This document shows, piece after piece, positions 17,949-27,394 of a DNA stretch of 64,000 bases. Positions within the stretch are counted from its first letter, which is position 1. Every line of letters begins with the position of its first letter. The notes beneath the pieces were generated by a model, which saw nothing but the letters and a program-made list of their open reading frames with translations, ran no database searches and was not told where the DNA came from. The stretch spans positions 124,001-188,000 of the forward strand of contig CALWLD010000002.1 of the NCBI GenBank assembly GCA_944381435.1. The letters are read 5' to 3'. The position numbers and the translations under genes are program-made. The stretch is from an uncultured Clostridia bacterium (lineage in GTDB: Bacteria > Bacillota > Clostridia > Lachnospirales > CAG-274).

Positions 17949-18560
17949 ATGGAATCATTAACAGAAAAACAACAATTAATATTAGATTATATAAAAAGCC
18001 AAGTTAAATCAAAAGGAGTTGTTCCATCTATTAGAGAAATTTGTAAAGCAACTGGCCTTTCTTCTACATCTTCTGTGCATCTTCATCTTGAAAGTTTGGA
18101 AAAAAAAGGATATATAAAAAGAAAGCAAGCCAAAACTAGAAACATAGAAATTTTAGAAGAAAATTTTTATAGTAATAATTCTGAAGAGTTTATAAATGTT
18201 CCTATTATAGGAAATGTATCTGCTGGTATGCCTATCTTAGCAACAGAATCTATAGAAGGTTATTTTCCTGTTCCGGTTAACTATCTTAAAAATAACGATG
18301 CATTTATGCTAAAAATAGTTGGAGACAGTATGATAAATGCAGGCATACATCACGGAGATTTGGTTTTAGTAAATAAACAGCCAATAGCTAATAATAGAGA
18401 TATTGTCATAGCGTTAATAGATGACGAAGCAACTTGTAAAAGGTTTTTTATAGAAAACAATATGATAGTTTTAAAGCCTGAAAACGATTTATACCAACCT
18501 ATAAAATCTAAAGATATAGCTATTTTAGGTAAAGTAATAGGGCTTTTTAGGAGTTTTTAG
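17949..18560 (+). CDS. lexA: SOS repressor LexA
   Basis: A 203-residue LexA. The N-terminal winged helix is MESLTEKQQLILDYIKSQV with IREICKATGLSSTSSVHLHLE. The latent protease domain shows the Ala-Gly self-cleavage site in VSAGMPILATE, catalytic Ser in VGDSMINAGI and catalytic Lys in EATCKRFF. The ATG follows TGGAGG. The next gene starts 1 base after the stop and the one after overlaps it, so three genes are probably co-transcribed. I see no canonical GAAC-N4-GTTC box upstream; the only dyad is ATACT-N5-AGTAT at 17914-17928, which is weak. Confidence 0.95.
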   Translation: MESLTEKQQLILDYIKSQVKSKGVVPSIREICKATGLSSTSSVHLHLESLEKKGYIKRKQAKTRNIEILEENFYSNNSEEFINVPIIGNVSAGMPILATESIEGYFPVPVNYLKNNDAFMLKIVGDSMINAGIHHGDLVLVNKQPIANNRDIVIALIDDEATCKRFFIENNMIVLKPENDLYQPIKSKDIAILGKVIGLFRSF

Positions 18561-18561
18561 T

Positions 18562-19203
18562 ATGTATAAAGATTTTTTAAATAATTTAATAAAGAAATCA
18601 GATTTGAATAAGACAGATTACTATGTTTATAATAAAAATAGACATATAAATAACGAAAAAAAAATAGAGTTTGATAAAATAGAGAGCCCTAGTTTTAAAG
18701 ACTATATCGTGCTAGATTTTGAAACAACTGGCTTATCTCATATAAATGATAAAATTATAGAAATAGGTGCTATTAAAATAATAGATAACAAAATACATAG
18801 TAAATTTAACACGTTAATAAACCCTAAAGTACCTATCCCACCTTTTATATCTAGTAAAATAAAAATAACAAATAATATGGTAAAAGATAAACCTTCTATA
18901 GATGAAGTTTTTAAAGATTTTTATATGTTTTTAGATAATTTCCCTTTAGTTATACATAATGCTAATTTCGATATGAAGTTTTTAATTCAAAATGCTAATA
19001 ACTTAGGTTACAAAATAAAAAATTCTGCTTTAGATACAGTTTCTACAACAAAAAGACTTTTTCCAGAGCTAAAAAGATATAATTTGGCTTTTTTATGTAA
19101 TTACTTTGAAATAACAAACCAAAATGCACATAGAGCTATGTATGATGCTTTAGCAACTTATGAACTTTATAAAATTTTGTATAGAAAGGAAATGCTAAAA
19201 TGA
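18562..19203 (+). CDS. DnaQ-like 3'-5' exonuclease
   Basis: A 213-residue DEDD-superfamily exonuclease resembling the proofreading domain of PolC or the epsilon subunit. Exo I is VLDFETTGLSHINDKIIEIG (Asp and Glu ligands), Exo II is HNANFDMKFLIQNA and Exo III is NAHRAMYDALATYELY (His and Asp, the DEDDh form). About 50 polar residues precede the domain. It starts 1 base after the lexA stop and overlaps the next gene by 4 bases (ATGA). Linkage to lexA suggests a DNA-repair or DNA-damage role, which is inference. It is not the main PolC. Confidence 0.88.
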   Translation: MYKDFLNNLIKKSDLNKTDYYVYNKNRHINNEKKIEFDKIESPSFKDYIVLDFETTGLSHINDKIIEIGAIKIIDNKIHSKFNTLINPKVPIPPFISSKIKITNNMVKDKPSIDEVFKDFYMFLDNFPLVIHNANFDMKFLIQNANNLGYKIKNSALDTVSTTKRLFPELKRYNLAFLCNYFEITNQNAHRAMYDALATYELYKILYRKEMLK

Positions 19204-19859
19204 GTTTTCATCTAATAAATAAGTCAGATTTAAATAGACTAGAACATTTTGAACATTTTACTAATAATGTACCTTGTACATTTAGTATTACAGCAAATAT
19301 AAATATAACAAATCTAATATATTATTTAAAAACAAAAAATATAAAATTATATCCATTTCTTATATATTCTATATCTTATCTTGTTAACTCAAATGAGTTT
19401 TTTCGTCTATCAAAAGAAAATAACAGTTTAGGATATTTTGAAATATTAAATCCTAGTTATACTATATTTAATAAAGAAACTAATTTATTCTCTAATATAT
19501 GGACAGAATATAATGATAATTTTGATATTTTTTATGAAAATTACTTATTAGATTTTAATAAATTTTCAAATACTGATAAATTATCTCCAAAAGGAGAAAT
19601 AAAAAATTGTTTTAATATTTCTTGTATACCTTGGGTTAGTTTTACTAGTTTTAATTTAAACATAAAAAATAGCTATGATTATTTAATTCCAATATTTACA
19701 ATAGGAAAATACTTTAACGATGAAGAAAAAATATTATTACCTCTATGTATTCAAGCTAACCATAGTGTATTAGATGGTTATCATATAGCCACATTCTTTA
19801 ATAATTTAGAAACTTTTATAAGCTTGTTTGTAGAAAAAAATACTAGATTAATAAATTAA
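19200..19859 (+). CDS. Chloramphenicol acetyltransferase-like protein (CatA type)
   Basis: A 219-residue protein of the trimeric type A chloramphenicol O-acetyltransferase family, which inactivates chloramphenicol with acetyl-CoA. The family core PWVSFTSFNLNI lies at about residue 145, and the catalytic segment QANHSVLDGYH matches the usual HHxxxDGxH except that Asn replaces the first His. The catalytic His and the structural Asp are kept. Length is normal. It overlaps the exonuclease gene by 4 bases, has base composition like its neighbours and no mobile-element flanks, so it looks resident. It may acetylate another substrate; whether it confers resistance is unknown. Confidence 0.85.
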   Translation: MSFHLINKSDLNRLEHFEHFTNNVPCTFSITANINITNLIYYLKTKNIKLYPFLIYSISYLVNSNEFFRLSKENNSLGYFEILNPSYTIFNKETNLFSNIWTEYNDNFDIFYENYLLDFNKFSNTDKLSPKGEIKNCFNISCIPWVSFTSFNLNIKNSYDYLIPIFTIGKYFNDEEKILLPLCIQANHSVLDGYHIATFFNNLETFISLFVEKNTRLIN

Positions 19860-19879
19860 TCTAGTATTTTTTTCTACAA
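19828..19879. terminator. 52-bp near-perfect palindrome, probable bidirectional terminator
   Basis: The 25-base arms are exactly complementary around a 2-base AA centre; the left arm runs TTGTAGAAAAAAATACTAG then ATTAAT. It contains the stop codon of the cat-like gene and lies 23 bases from the chemoreceptor's stop on the other strand. The A7 and T7 tracts within the arms give both strands a stem followed by U-rich RNA, so bidirectional termination is the simplest reading. Its length and perfection are unusual. Confidence 0.8.
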
Positions 19880-19901
19880 TTAATGCTTTTAAAATTAACT
19901 A

Positions 19902-22217
19902 TTATTCTTTAAGTTTAAAATCTGCAACCGATGCATAGAATACTTCTGCTTGGCTTGCAAGCTCTTCTGCTGCTGCTGCTGATTCTTCACTTGTAGCTGT
20001 GTTATTTTGTGTAACAGTAGATATTTGAGAAATAGATTCTATTATTTCGTTAATAGATCTTTCTTGTTTATTTGAAGATTTTGTAGAAGCTTCTGAAAGC
20101 TCTGAAATACCTTCTATTTGTTTTACTATTGCAAGAAGAGCTTCTGCTGTGCTGTTAGCAATTTTAGAACCTTCTTCTACTTTTTGTACAGAACTTTCTA
20201 TAAGCTCTGTAGTTTCTCTAGCTGCTTGTTGGCTTCTGCCTGCAAGGTTTCTAACCTCTTCTGCAACAACGGCAAAGCCTTTGCCGTGTTCACCTGCACG
20301 TGCTGCTTCTACAGCTGCATTAAGTGCAAGAATATTAGTTTGGAATGCTATATCATCTATTACTTTTATTATGTTAGATATATTGCTAGCTGCAGTGTTT
20401 ATTTCTTCCATAGCAACAAGCATACTATCCATTTGTTTGCTACCTTTAGATGCATTTTCTTTAGTTTCTATAGCAAGACTATTAGCCTTGTTAGAACCTC
20501 TTGTATTTTCTGATGTTTGTTCAGATATAAGTTTTATTATGTTATTAAGCTTTTCAACTGATTCTGCTTGTTCTGTAGCCCCTTCTGCTAAAGCAATGCT
20601 AGATTCTGATATTTGTTTAGAACCAACCGAAACTTGCTCTGCTGAAGATATAATATCTCTTATTAAAACATTTAAATTTTCAATAATTAAATTTGTAGCT
20701 TGTTGTATAGCTTTAAAATCTCCTAAATATTCTCTATCTATAGAAACATTAAAGTTTTTGTTTGCCATTTCTTGTAAAGTATCTGTTATTTCTGATATGT
20801 AAGATTCTATAGTATCTGCTGTATAATTTACAGTTTCTTTAATATTATTAAACTCACCTTTATATTCGTTAGTTATTCTATGCTTAAAGTTACCAACTGA
20901 AAATTGGTTAAGTGCATTTTGAGTTTCTTTAATTGGAACCACAACATTATCAACAAATTCATTTAATCCATTTATTACATTTTTCCAGTCACCAGCATAT
21001 TTTGAACCATCAATTTTATACTCAAGGTCACCATTATTAGCTGCTTCTATAAGACCATTTATCTCTCCAGCTACAGATTTTAAAGATGTTTGTATTTCTC
21101 TTAATGTTTTTGTTGCCAATACTTTTTGACCTGGGAAATCTGTAATGTTAGCATTAAAATTACCTTTAGTAAAACCATCTACAGTATCTAATATCGTAAG
21201 AGTATCTGATATTAAGTGTCCAATTGCCTCATTTATAGATTCAGTTGCTTCTTTAAATACACCAGAATATTTTTCTGTATTTATTCTATATTCAATATTT
21301 CCTTCGTTAAGCTTTGAAGATAATTCATTAATATCGTTTAGTATTCCTTGGAATATATAAACTATATTTGATATTGCATTAGATAAAATACCCATTTCAT
21401 CTGTATTATTGCTTCTTATATCAATATCTATATTACCATTTTGTATGTTATCTGTAGCTTCTAAAATGCTATCTATAGGTTTTCTTATATTTCTAGATAT
21501 TATTATAACTTGAACTACAGTAAATAATATAACTATAACACCAATTAAAGCAATAAATAAAATTTTAAATTGTTCACTTTCAGATACATAATCTAATCTA
21601 TCAATCATATCTCCAAAGTTTGACAGAGCTACAGTAAATACTTCACCATCTGTATCTATATTTCCAAACATACTATCTGCCAAGCTTCTAACTTCTTCTA
21701 AATGTTCAATATGTCCTTGAGTTAATTTACCATTTTCGTCGTGAAATACGCCTTGCTCATGTAAGTCAATATGTTCTAAATATTTTTCATAGTACGTATC
21801 TAAATCTTTAATAATTTTCTCAACTGATGCTATTTCATTTTTTTTATCAACACCACTATCTAAATCACTATTTGCATCTAAATTTATAAGAAGTTGCTCT
21901 AAATCCATTAAAGCTTGTTTAGCTTCTTCATATGGTCCTTTTAAAGTTTGTCTAGCTTCATCAAATTTTCCCATTGCAAGAGCTGATTGAGAACCATCTA
22001 ACCTTAACTGTGCAAATCTAACTTGAGAAAGTACATTTGTTATGTGAACAGACTCTTCTATTAGTTCTCTATTAGATTCTACAACGTCATTATATTTATT
22101 AGTTGTATCTTTTAATACAACCGCTGATAATAAAACAGTAATTACAATAAGTAATGTTATAACTGTAGACATAATTCCAAATTTGCCTTTTAATTTCATA
22201 TTATTGTACCAATTCAT
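19902..22217 (-). CDS. Methyl-accepting chemotaxis protein with tandem HAMP-like repeats
   Basis: A 771-residue chemoreceptor. A membrane segment near residues 14-34 and another near 216-240 bracket a ~180-residue extracellular helical sensor. A HAMP domain follows, then several repeated units of the form N-hydrophobic-x-Y-x-hydrophobic followed by Y-x-G-x-F/W-K (for example [36 protein letters not shown] and [18 protein letters not shown]), which read as poly-HAMP. The C-terminal signalling domain has the conserved hairpin tip [20 protein letters not shown] that binds CheA and CheW. AGGAGG precedes the ATG. Implies chemotaxis genes elsewhere. The ligand is unknown. Confidence 0.93.
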   Translation of the reverse strand: MNWYNNMKLKGKFGIMSTVITLLIVITVLLSAVVLKDTTNKYNDVVESNRELIEESVHITNVLSQVRFAQLRLDGSQSALAMGKFDEARQTLKGPYEEAKQALMDLEQLLINLDANSDLDSGVDKKNEIASVEKIIKDLDTYYEKYLEHIDLHEQGVFHDENGKLTQGHIEHLEEVRSLADSMFGNIDTDGEVFTVALSNFGDMIDRLDYVSESEQFKILFIALIGVIVILFTVVQVIIISRNIRKPIDSILEATDNIQNGNIDIDIRSNNTDEMGILSNAISNIVYIFQGILNDINELSSKLNEGNIEYRINTEKYSGVFKEATESINEAIGHLISDTLTILDTVDGFTKGNFNANITDFPGQKVLATKTLREIQTSLKSVAGEINGLIEAANNGDLEYKIDGSKYAGDWKNVINGLNEFVDNVVVPIKETQNALNQFSVGNFKHRITNEYKGEFNNIKETVNYTADTIESYISEITDTLQEMANKNFNVSIDREYLGDFKAIQQATNLIIENLNVLIRDIISSAEQVSVGSKQISESSIALAEGATEQAESVEKLNNIIKLISEQTSENTRGSNKANSLAIETKENASKGSKQMDSMLVAMEEINTAASNISNIIKVIDDIAFQTNILALNAAVEAARAGEHGKGFAVVAEEVRNLAGRSQQAARETTELIESSVQKVEEGSKIANSTAEALLAIVKQIEGISELSEASTKSSNKQERSINEIIESISQISTVTQNNTATSEESAAAAEELASQAEVFYASVADFKLKE

Positions 22218-22342
22218 AATTTCCTCCTAAATTTTAGCCACATTAAAAATAGCAATCTTACTTTACTTGTCATAATACTAAAATTATCTAAATAAATTAT
22301 TGAATTTTTATTTTTAAATGTTTTTTATACAAGCCTTAATAA

Positions 22343-23014
22343 CTATAACGAAATATCCACTAATAAACCTTGTTCAATTATTTTGAAAGATTTATTTTTG
22401 TTATAATCACAACTATAATTAAAGTAATATGAAAAGTCTTTAAAATCCATATAGTTAGACATAGGCTCTTTCATAAAAATACAGACTTCATTATATAGGT
22501 TATTATAAAATGTCTTTATATTTTCTTTATCTATATAATTTTTATCTAAATTTGTATCTTCTTTTATATTGAGAAATCCACTGTTAGATACGCTAATACC
22601 TAAATTATCTAGTATTTCTAAATTGTTATTAATAATATTTTTAGTATTTTCTAGTATATTTTGAAAGGACTTACTATTTTCTGTATTTTCTTGTAAAAAC
22701 CCTATAAACCTATTATATGTAGCTGTAAAATTTTCTATATTATCATCTAATGTATTTATTGGTAAATTGTAATACATTTTTTCATATATGTTGTTAGCAA
22801 TATTTTTCAAACCGTTAAAGTTAGATGATAGCTCAAACATATAAGATTTTATATTATCATTTAAAGACTTATTTAAAAAATATGTAAAATCTGCGTTTTG
22901 GTACTGTTTAGCCCTCTTAATATTTTTATAAGAAGAAGATTTATTTTCTCTAGCTTTTTTATTATCTAATATAAATTGATTATAACTATTATAATAATGT
23001 AAAGTAGATATCAT
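22343..23014 (-). CDS. Uncharacterised 223-residue protein
   Basis: I do not recognise this protein. It is soluble, Asn/Lys/Tyr-rich and mostly helical, with no signal peptide or membrane segment. The centre (NRFIGFLQENTENSKSFQNI and LDNLGISVSNSGFLNIKE) faintly resembles the C-terminal part of flagellar cap or hook-associated proteins, where a helix pair is followed by an LGI-x-G-x-L turn. That resemblance is weak. GGGGAGGA lies well placed before the ATG. It follows the DUF1292 gene and precedes the chemoreceptor on the same strand, which mildly favours a motility link. Confidence 0.6.
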   Translation of the reverse strand: MISTLHYYNSYNQFILDNKKARENKSSSYKNIKRAKQYQNADFTYFLNKSLNDNIKSYMFELSSNFNGLKNIANNIYEKMYYNLPINTLDDNIENFTATYNRFIGFLQENTENSKSFQNILENTKNIINNNLEILDNLGISVSNSGFLNIKEDTNLDKNYIDKENIKTFYNNLYNEVCIFMKEPMSNYMDFKDFSYYFNYSCDYNKNKSFKIIEQGLLVDISL

Positions 23015-23050
23015 ACTATCCTCCCCTTTTTATATTATTTAAGCTTAGAT

Positions 23051-23449
23051 TTATTCTTCATCTTCATCGTCGTAATCATCATAGTCATATTCTTCTTCAT
23101 CTTCAAAAAGATCTTCATTAAATATATCAAAAAATACTTCCTCTACCATAGCAAATTCTTCTTCTGTTTCAATATTTAAAAGTTCAAAATCTTCTTCACT
23201 ATGTTCTACATATTGATAAAGTAAAACTTGGTCATCACCAACAGGTAAAAGAGCTATATATTCTTTATCTTCCACATCAAATATAGATAAAACACTGCAT
23301 TTAAGCTCTTCATCATTTTCTAATAATACTGTAAGATACTGTTCCTCGTGGTTTTCATTATGATTTTCACAGTTACAACCTTCGTGGTTATGTCCACCAC
23401 AGCAACCTTCGTGGCTATGTCCACCACAACAGTTATGTTCTTTGCTCAT
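23051..23449 (-). CDS. DUF1292 protein with a Cys/His-rich N-terminus
   Basis: A 132-residue acidic protein. Residues 1-35 carry repeated CCGGHSHEG and GCNCENHNE units with seven Cys and many His, a likely metal-binding tract. Residues 36-100 are the DUF1292 domain (YLTVLLENDEELKCSVLSIF, YIALLPVGDDQVLLYQYVE). The last 25 residues are nearly all Asp, Glu and Tyr. DUF1292 proteins are common in Firmicutes and have no assigned function. AAAGGAGG precedes the ATG. It lies between scpB and the unknown 22343 gene. Confidence 0.85.
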   Translation of the reverse strand: MSKEHNCCGGHSHEGCCGGHNHEGCNCENHNENHEEQYLTVLLENDEELKCSVLSIFDVEDKEYIALLPVGDDQVLLYQYVEHSEEDFELLNIETEEEFAMVEEVFFDIFNEDLFEDEEEYDYDDYDDEDEE

Positions 23450-23530
23450 AAAAATCCTCCTTTATAATTAAGAAATTAATTTATTTTAATATAAGCATAT
23501 TATAACATATATTTTTCCATATTTCTATAT

Positions 23531-24088
23531 TTATTTTAAATTAAATATTTCATTTTCTATTTGCTTTTTTATATCATCTTCATTTGTTATTGTAGGCATA
23601 TTATCTAATGAGCTAAATCCAAAATGTTTTAAAAAGTTATCTGTTGTTCCAAAAAGTATAGGCTTACCTGGTGCATCTAACCTTCCCTTTTCCTCAACAA
23701 GCTCATATTTTATTAAGTTATTAACTGCGTGTTCAGAGCTAACACCTCTTATATATTCTATTTGTGCTTTTGTTATAGGCTGTTTATAGGCTATTATTGC
23801 AAGGGTTTCTAGGAGTGCTTGGCTTAAAGCCTTTTTAGGTATAATGTTATATAATTTTTTTATATAATCAAAATAGTCTGGATTAGTGCACATTTGATAG
23901 CTATTATCTATTTTTATTATTTTTATTCCTTTTTTTTCTTCTTCATACTTATAAATAAGATTTTCTATTATTTCCTTTACATCTTGTTCACTTTTTTCAA
24001 GAGTGTTCGCAATATTTTTTAATGAAACAGGCTCGCCTTTTGCAAATAATATAGCTTCTATTATATTTTCTATATTTTTTGTTTCCAT
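23531..24088 (-). CDS. scpB: Segregation and condensation protein B
   Basis: A 185-residue winged-helix protein that with ScpA and SMC forms the bacterial condensin complex. Recognised by the N-terminal IIEAILFAKGEPVSLKNIA and the second domain LLETLAIIAYKQPITKAQIEYIRG followed by LIKYELVEEKGRLDAPGKPILFGTT. Length is normal. It follows scpA by 4 bases, so the two should be co-translated in fixed ratio. Confidence 0.96.
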   Translation of the reverse strand: METKNIENIIEAILFAKGEPVSLKNIANTLEKSEQDVKEIIENLIYKYEEEKKGIKIIKIDNSYQMCTNPDYFDYIKKLYNIIPKKALSQALLETLAIIAYKQPITKAQIEYIRGVSSEHAVNNLIKYELVEEKGRLDAPGKPILFGTTDNFLKHFGFSSLDNMPTITNEDDIKKQIENEIFNLK

Positions 24089-24092
24089 AAAC

Positions 24093-24845
24093 TTAGTCCC
24101 CTTGTATTATGATTATATCATCGAATATATTTTGTTGTATAACTTTTATATCTTTTGTTTTTATAAGCTCTAAAACTGCTAAAAATGTAACTACAACTTC
24201 TGCTTTAGATGTGCTTTCTTCAAATATCTTATTAAAATTTATTTTGCTATTTAAAACAATTAAATCTTTTATATATTTTATTTTATCATTAATGTTGTAA
24301 AGTGCTTTTGTTACAGACTTAAAGTTACTTCTTATTTTATCTGTTTTTTGTTCTTTTCTTTTTAATACCTCTTCAAAAGCGTTGTATAAATCTTTTAATG
24401 TTATGCCATCTAATATTTCATCAATAGTTGGTTCTACATTTATTTTTATACTATTTATAGCTTTTATATCTGCCTCTTTAAACATAACCTTTTCAGAGAA
24501 AACTTCTGTATTTAAAAGTTCTTGCGCTATCATTTTATATTTTTTATATTCTATAAGCTTTTTAACAAGCTCTTCTCTTGGGTCTATTTCTTCGTTAGTT
24601 TCTTCATCTTTTTCTTTTGGTAAAAGCATTTTAGATTTTATTTCTAAAAGAGTTGTAGCCATTAATATAAACTGGCTCATCTCCTCCATATCAATTAAGT
24701 TTTTATGCTTTATATAATAAAGGTAATCATCTGTTAGCTTAGATATTGGTATATTATAAATATCTATCTTGTTTTTATCTATAAGTTTTAAAAGTAAATC
24801 AAAAGGTCCTTCAAATTCTTCTAGTTTTATCTGTAATATACTCAT
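24093..24845 (-). CDS. scpA: Segregation and condensation protein A
   Basis: The kleisin subunit of the SMC-ScpAB condensin. The 250-residue protein starts MSILQIKLEEFEGPFDLLLKLIDKNKIDI, contains MATTLLEIKSKMLLPKE, and ends with a winged helix (VVTFLAVLELIKTKDIKVIQ), the family layout. Its start overlaps the preceding M50-like gene's stop as TAATG, indicating translational coupling with that gene. Confidence 0.96.
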   Translation of the reverse strand: MSILQIKLEEFEGPFDLLLKLIDKNKIDIYNIPISKLTDDYLYYIKHKNLIDMEEMSQFILMATTLLEIKSKMLLPKEKDEETNEEIDPREELVKKLIEYKKYKMIAQELLNTEVFSEKVMFKEADIKAINSIKINVEPTIDEILDGITLKDLYNAFEEVLKRKEQKTDKIRSNFKSVTKALYNINDKIKYIKDLIVLNSKINFNKIFEESTSKAEVVVTFLAVLELIKTKDIKVIQQNIFDDIIIIQGD

Positions 24846-25474
24846 TATAAAAACCCTAATAATAACATTGCTAAATTACCTATTACACTTAATATAGCAT
24901 TAGATACAATATCTAAAACTTTTTGAAGATAACCCATAAGAACTAATAATATTATTAAAACTTGTATTATTTTTTCATATTGAGATAAAGCTAAAGCTTT
25001 ATTAGCAGGTAATATTGTCTGAAATAATTTTTGTCCAAAAAGAGGATATATAGGTAAAATATTAAAAACTGCAAATTTAACTAATAAAGTAGCTGTTACC
25101 ATACAAAATGTAGAAAGTATACTTATATAATTAAATTCTAATGTAGCTATTAAAACTGCTATTATATAAAATATAAAAGCTAGTATAATAGCAAATATTA
25201 AAGGTACTACACATACTAATATATTATCTCTTTTTCTATTTTTATAATATAAAGAAGATGTATCTACAGGTGCTGTCCAACCATATTCAAAAAACGCAAT
25301 TAAGACAAACCCTATTATTTCAAAATGTTTTTTTGGGTTTAATGATACTTTTCCTTTATTTTTTATAGCAATATCACCTAGTTTATAAGATGTATAAGCT
25401 TTTGAAAAACCCATAACTGTCATAACAAATAAAGCCGATAAACACATTGTTAAGTAATAAATAATTGTTATCAT
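24845..25474 (-). CDS. Catalytically degenerate M50 (site-2-protease-like) membrane protein
   Basis: A 209-residue membrane protein that aligns by eye with the M50B site-2 proteases usually found next to scpA. The stretch SKAYTSYKLGDIAIKNKGKVSLNPKKHFEIIG, then YGWTAPVDTSSLYYKNRKRDN, follows the family pattern of HExxHA-x-x-YKLGD, LNPxxHxDxxG and GWAKPV. The zinc motif HExxH is replaced by residues reading FSKAY, and the late Asp ligand motif PxPPLDG is YPLFGQ. The active site therefore appears lost while the fold is kept. It is coupled to scpA by TAATG and starts 13 bases after mutL's far end. Probably a pseudo-protease. Confidence 0.75.
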   Translation of the reverse strand: MITIIYYLTMCLSALFVMTVMGFSKAYTSYKLGDIAIKNKGKVSLNPKKHFEIIGFVLIAFFEYGWTAPVDTSSLYYKNRKRDNILVCVVPLIFAIILAFIFYIIAVLIATLEFNYISILSTFCMVTATLLVKFAVFNILPIYPLFGQKLFQTILPANKALALSQYEKIIQVLIILLVLMGYLQKVLDIVSNAILSVIGNLAMLLLGFL

Positions 25475-25486
25475 TTTTTCACCTCA

Positions 25487-27379
25487 TTAGTTTTGTATCC
25501 TTTTAAAAAGCTTTTCTATTTCGTATTTAGTCATTTTTATAATAGTAGGTCTACCGTGTGGGCAACTAAAAGGATTTTCTATATTTAATATTTTTTCTAT
25601 TAAGGCTTTAGCCTCCATAAAACTAAGCCTGTCATTTGCCTTCACTGCTTTTTTACAGCTCATAGATATTATTTTTTCTATTTTCATATCATAAATATTT
25701 GATATGTTTTTGTCACTTAGCATATCTAAAATATCTATAAAAAATTTAGGTTCTACAGGAGCTTTAAATATGAAAGGTACTTGCCTTATAGCATAAATAT
25801 TTTTCCCAAATTCTTCTATATCAAACCCAAAATTTTTAAAAATTTCTTTATTTTCTTCTATTAGTTGGGCCTCTAAAGCAGTGGCATTTATAACTATAGG
25901 TTCTATTAATTTTTGGCTATATATTTGCTCATTTTTAAATTTTTCCAAAAATTCTTCATATAAAACTTTTTCGTGAGCAGAGTGTTGGTCTATAAGAAAT
26001 ATTTCTTCTCCTTGCTCTATAATCCAATAAGTATTAAATATTTGTCCTACTATTTTATAGTTATTAAAAAAGCTATGTTTTTTTTCTTTAATCTCTTTAG
26101 GTATTTCTTCTTTTGCTATATTTTTTATATCTTCTTTTTTATCTAAATTTTTGTTATAAACTAAATCTACAATAGTCTTTTTGGGTGTGTTTATCTCTTC
26201 TTCAGGCTCTTCTTTTAAAAGTAAAAAAGGCTTTATTTCTTCTTTATTTATATATTTATCTTCATATGTATTATTTTCATCTTCTAATAGTATATTTTCA
26301 AGGCTTTTTTGCACTTCAACATTAAAAGGCTTTGTATTTGTAACATCTAAAAATGTTTTTTTATCTTCAAGCTCTACATTAGGTATTAATATTTCTTTTT
26401 TAAGTGTTTTTTCTATCGCATCACATAAAAAACTTTGTATAAAATTTTCATCTTCAAACCTTACTTCAAGTTTTGTAGGGTGTACATTAACATCTACAGT
26501 ATTTTTTGGAACAGTCATATTAATAATAAATACAGGAAACTTACCAACCATAAGCTTTCCATCATATCCTTCTTCTATGGCAGATTGCACTATAGAACTT
26601 TTTATATATCTACCATTTATAAAGAAATTTTCATAAGAGCGATTTCCTCTTGAAAGCTCTGGTATGCCTATAAGCCCTTCTATAGTAAATCCATTTTTAT
26701 TAGCCTTTATAGGTATAAGCTTTTTGCATATTTCTTTACCATATACATAAAAAGCAGTATTTTTTAAATCATTATCTCCCATAGTTTTTAAAATCTCTAC
26801 CCCATTATTTATATAGGTAAAAGCTATTTCTGGATGAGCTAATGCTAGCCTATTAACTATTTCTGTTATATATCCACCTTCAACAGAATCTTTCTTTAAA
26901 AACTTTCTTCTAGCAGGAGTATTAAAAAATATATTTTTAACAATAAAAGTTGTTCCTTTTAAAGATGCAACCTCTTCTTCACTTATTATTTTGCCACCTT
27001 CTATTGTTATTTTATTACCTATCTTGCCGTCTGTGCTTGTAACCATATCTACCATAGATATAGAGGCAATGCTTGCTAATGCCTCACCTCTAAATCCTAA
27101 TGTTAGTATGCTATCTAAATCATCTAATTTTTCTAATTTACTTGTAGCGTGTCTTAAAAATGCTGTTTTTATTTGATTTTTTTCTATACCTGTTCCATCA
27201 TCTTGAATTTTTATATAAGATGTGCCTCCATTTTTTATTTCTATAGTAATGTTTTTGCTATTTGCATCTATGGAATTTTCTACAAGCTCTTTAACAATAG
27301 AGGCAGGACGTTCTATAACCTCGCCTGCCGCTATTTTATTAATAAGGTTATTTTCTAAAAGCTTTATTTCTTTTATCAA
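25487..27379 (-). CDS. mutL: DNA mismatch repair protein MutL
   Basis: A 630-residue mismatch-repair ATPase and nicking endonuclease. The N-terminal GHKL ATPase shows NKIAAGEVIERPASIVKELV, ENSIDAN, IQDDGTGIEK and LGFRGEALASIAS. The C-terminal endonuclease domain has DQHSAHEKVLYE, matching the metal-binding DQHA-x2-E-x4-E with Ser for Ala, and the SCPHGRP zinc motif, so it should nick DNA itself. The linker of ~100 residues is low-complexity and acidic. The start codon is TTG, preceded by GAGGGG. It follows mutS by 15 bases. Confidence 0.96.
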   Translation of the reverse strand: MIKEIKLLENNLINKIAAGEVIERPASIVKELVENSIDANSKNITIEIKNGGTSYIKIQDDGTGIEKNQIKTAFLRHATSKLEKLDDLDSILTLGFRGEALASIASISMVDMVTSTDGKIGNKITIEGGKIISEEEVASLKGTTFIVKNIFFNTPARRKFLKKDSVEGGYITEIVNRLALAHPEIAFTYINNGVEILKTMGDNDLKNTAFYVYGKEICKKLIPIKANKNGFTIEGLIGIPELSRGNRSYENFFINGRYIKSSIVQSAIEEGYDGKLMVGKFPVFIINMTVPKNTVDVNVHPTKLEVRFEDENFIQSFLCDAIEKTLKKEILIPNVELEDKKTFLDVTNTKPFNVEVQKSLENILLEDENNTYEDKYINKEEIKPFLLLKEEPEEEINTPKKTIVDLVYNKNLDKKEDIKNIAKEEIPKEIKEKKHSFFNNYKIVGQIFNTYWIIEQGEEIFLIDQHSAHEKVLYEEFLEKFKNEQIYSQKLIEPIVINATALEAQLIEENKEIFKNFGFDIEEFGKNIYAIRQVPFIFKAPVEPKFFIDILDMLSDKNISNIYDMKIEKIISMSCKKAVKANDRLSFMEAKALIEKILNIENPFSCPHGRPTIIKMTKYEIEKLFKRIQN

Positions 27380-27394
27380 AATATCCCCTCATTT

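Noticed and set aside
19200..19859. The cat-like gene as a mobile antibiotic-resistance cassette
   Set aside because: Base composition, tight overlap with the exonuclease gene and lack of insertion-sequence or integrase flanks indicate a resident gene.
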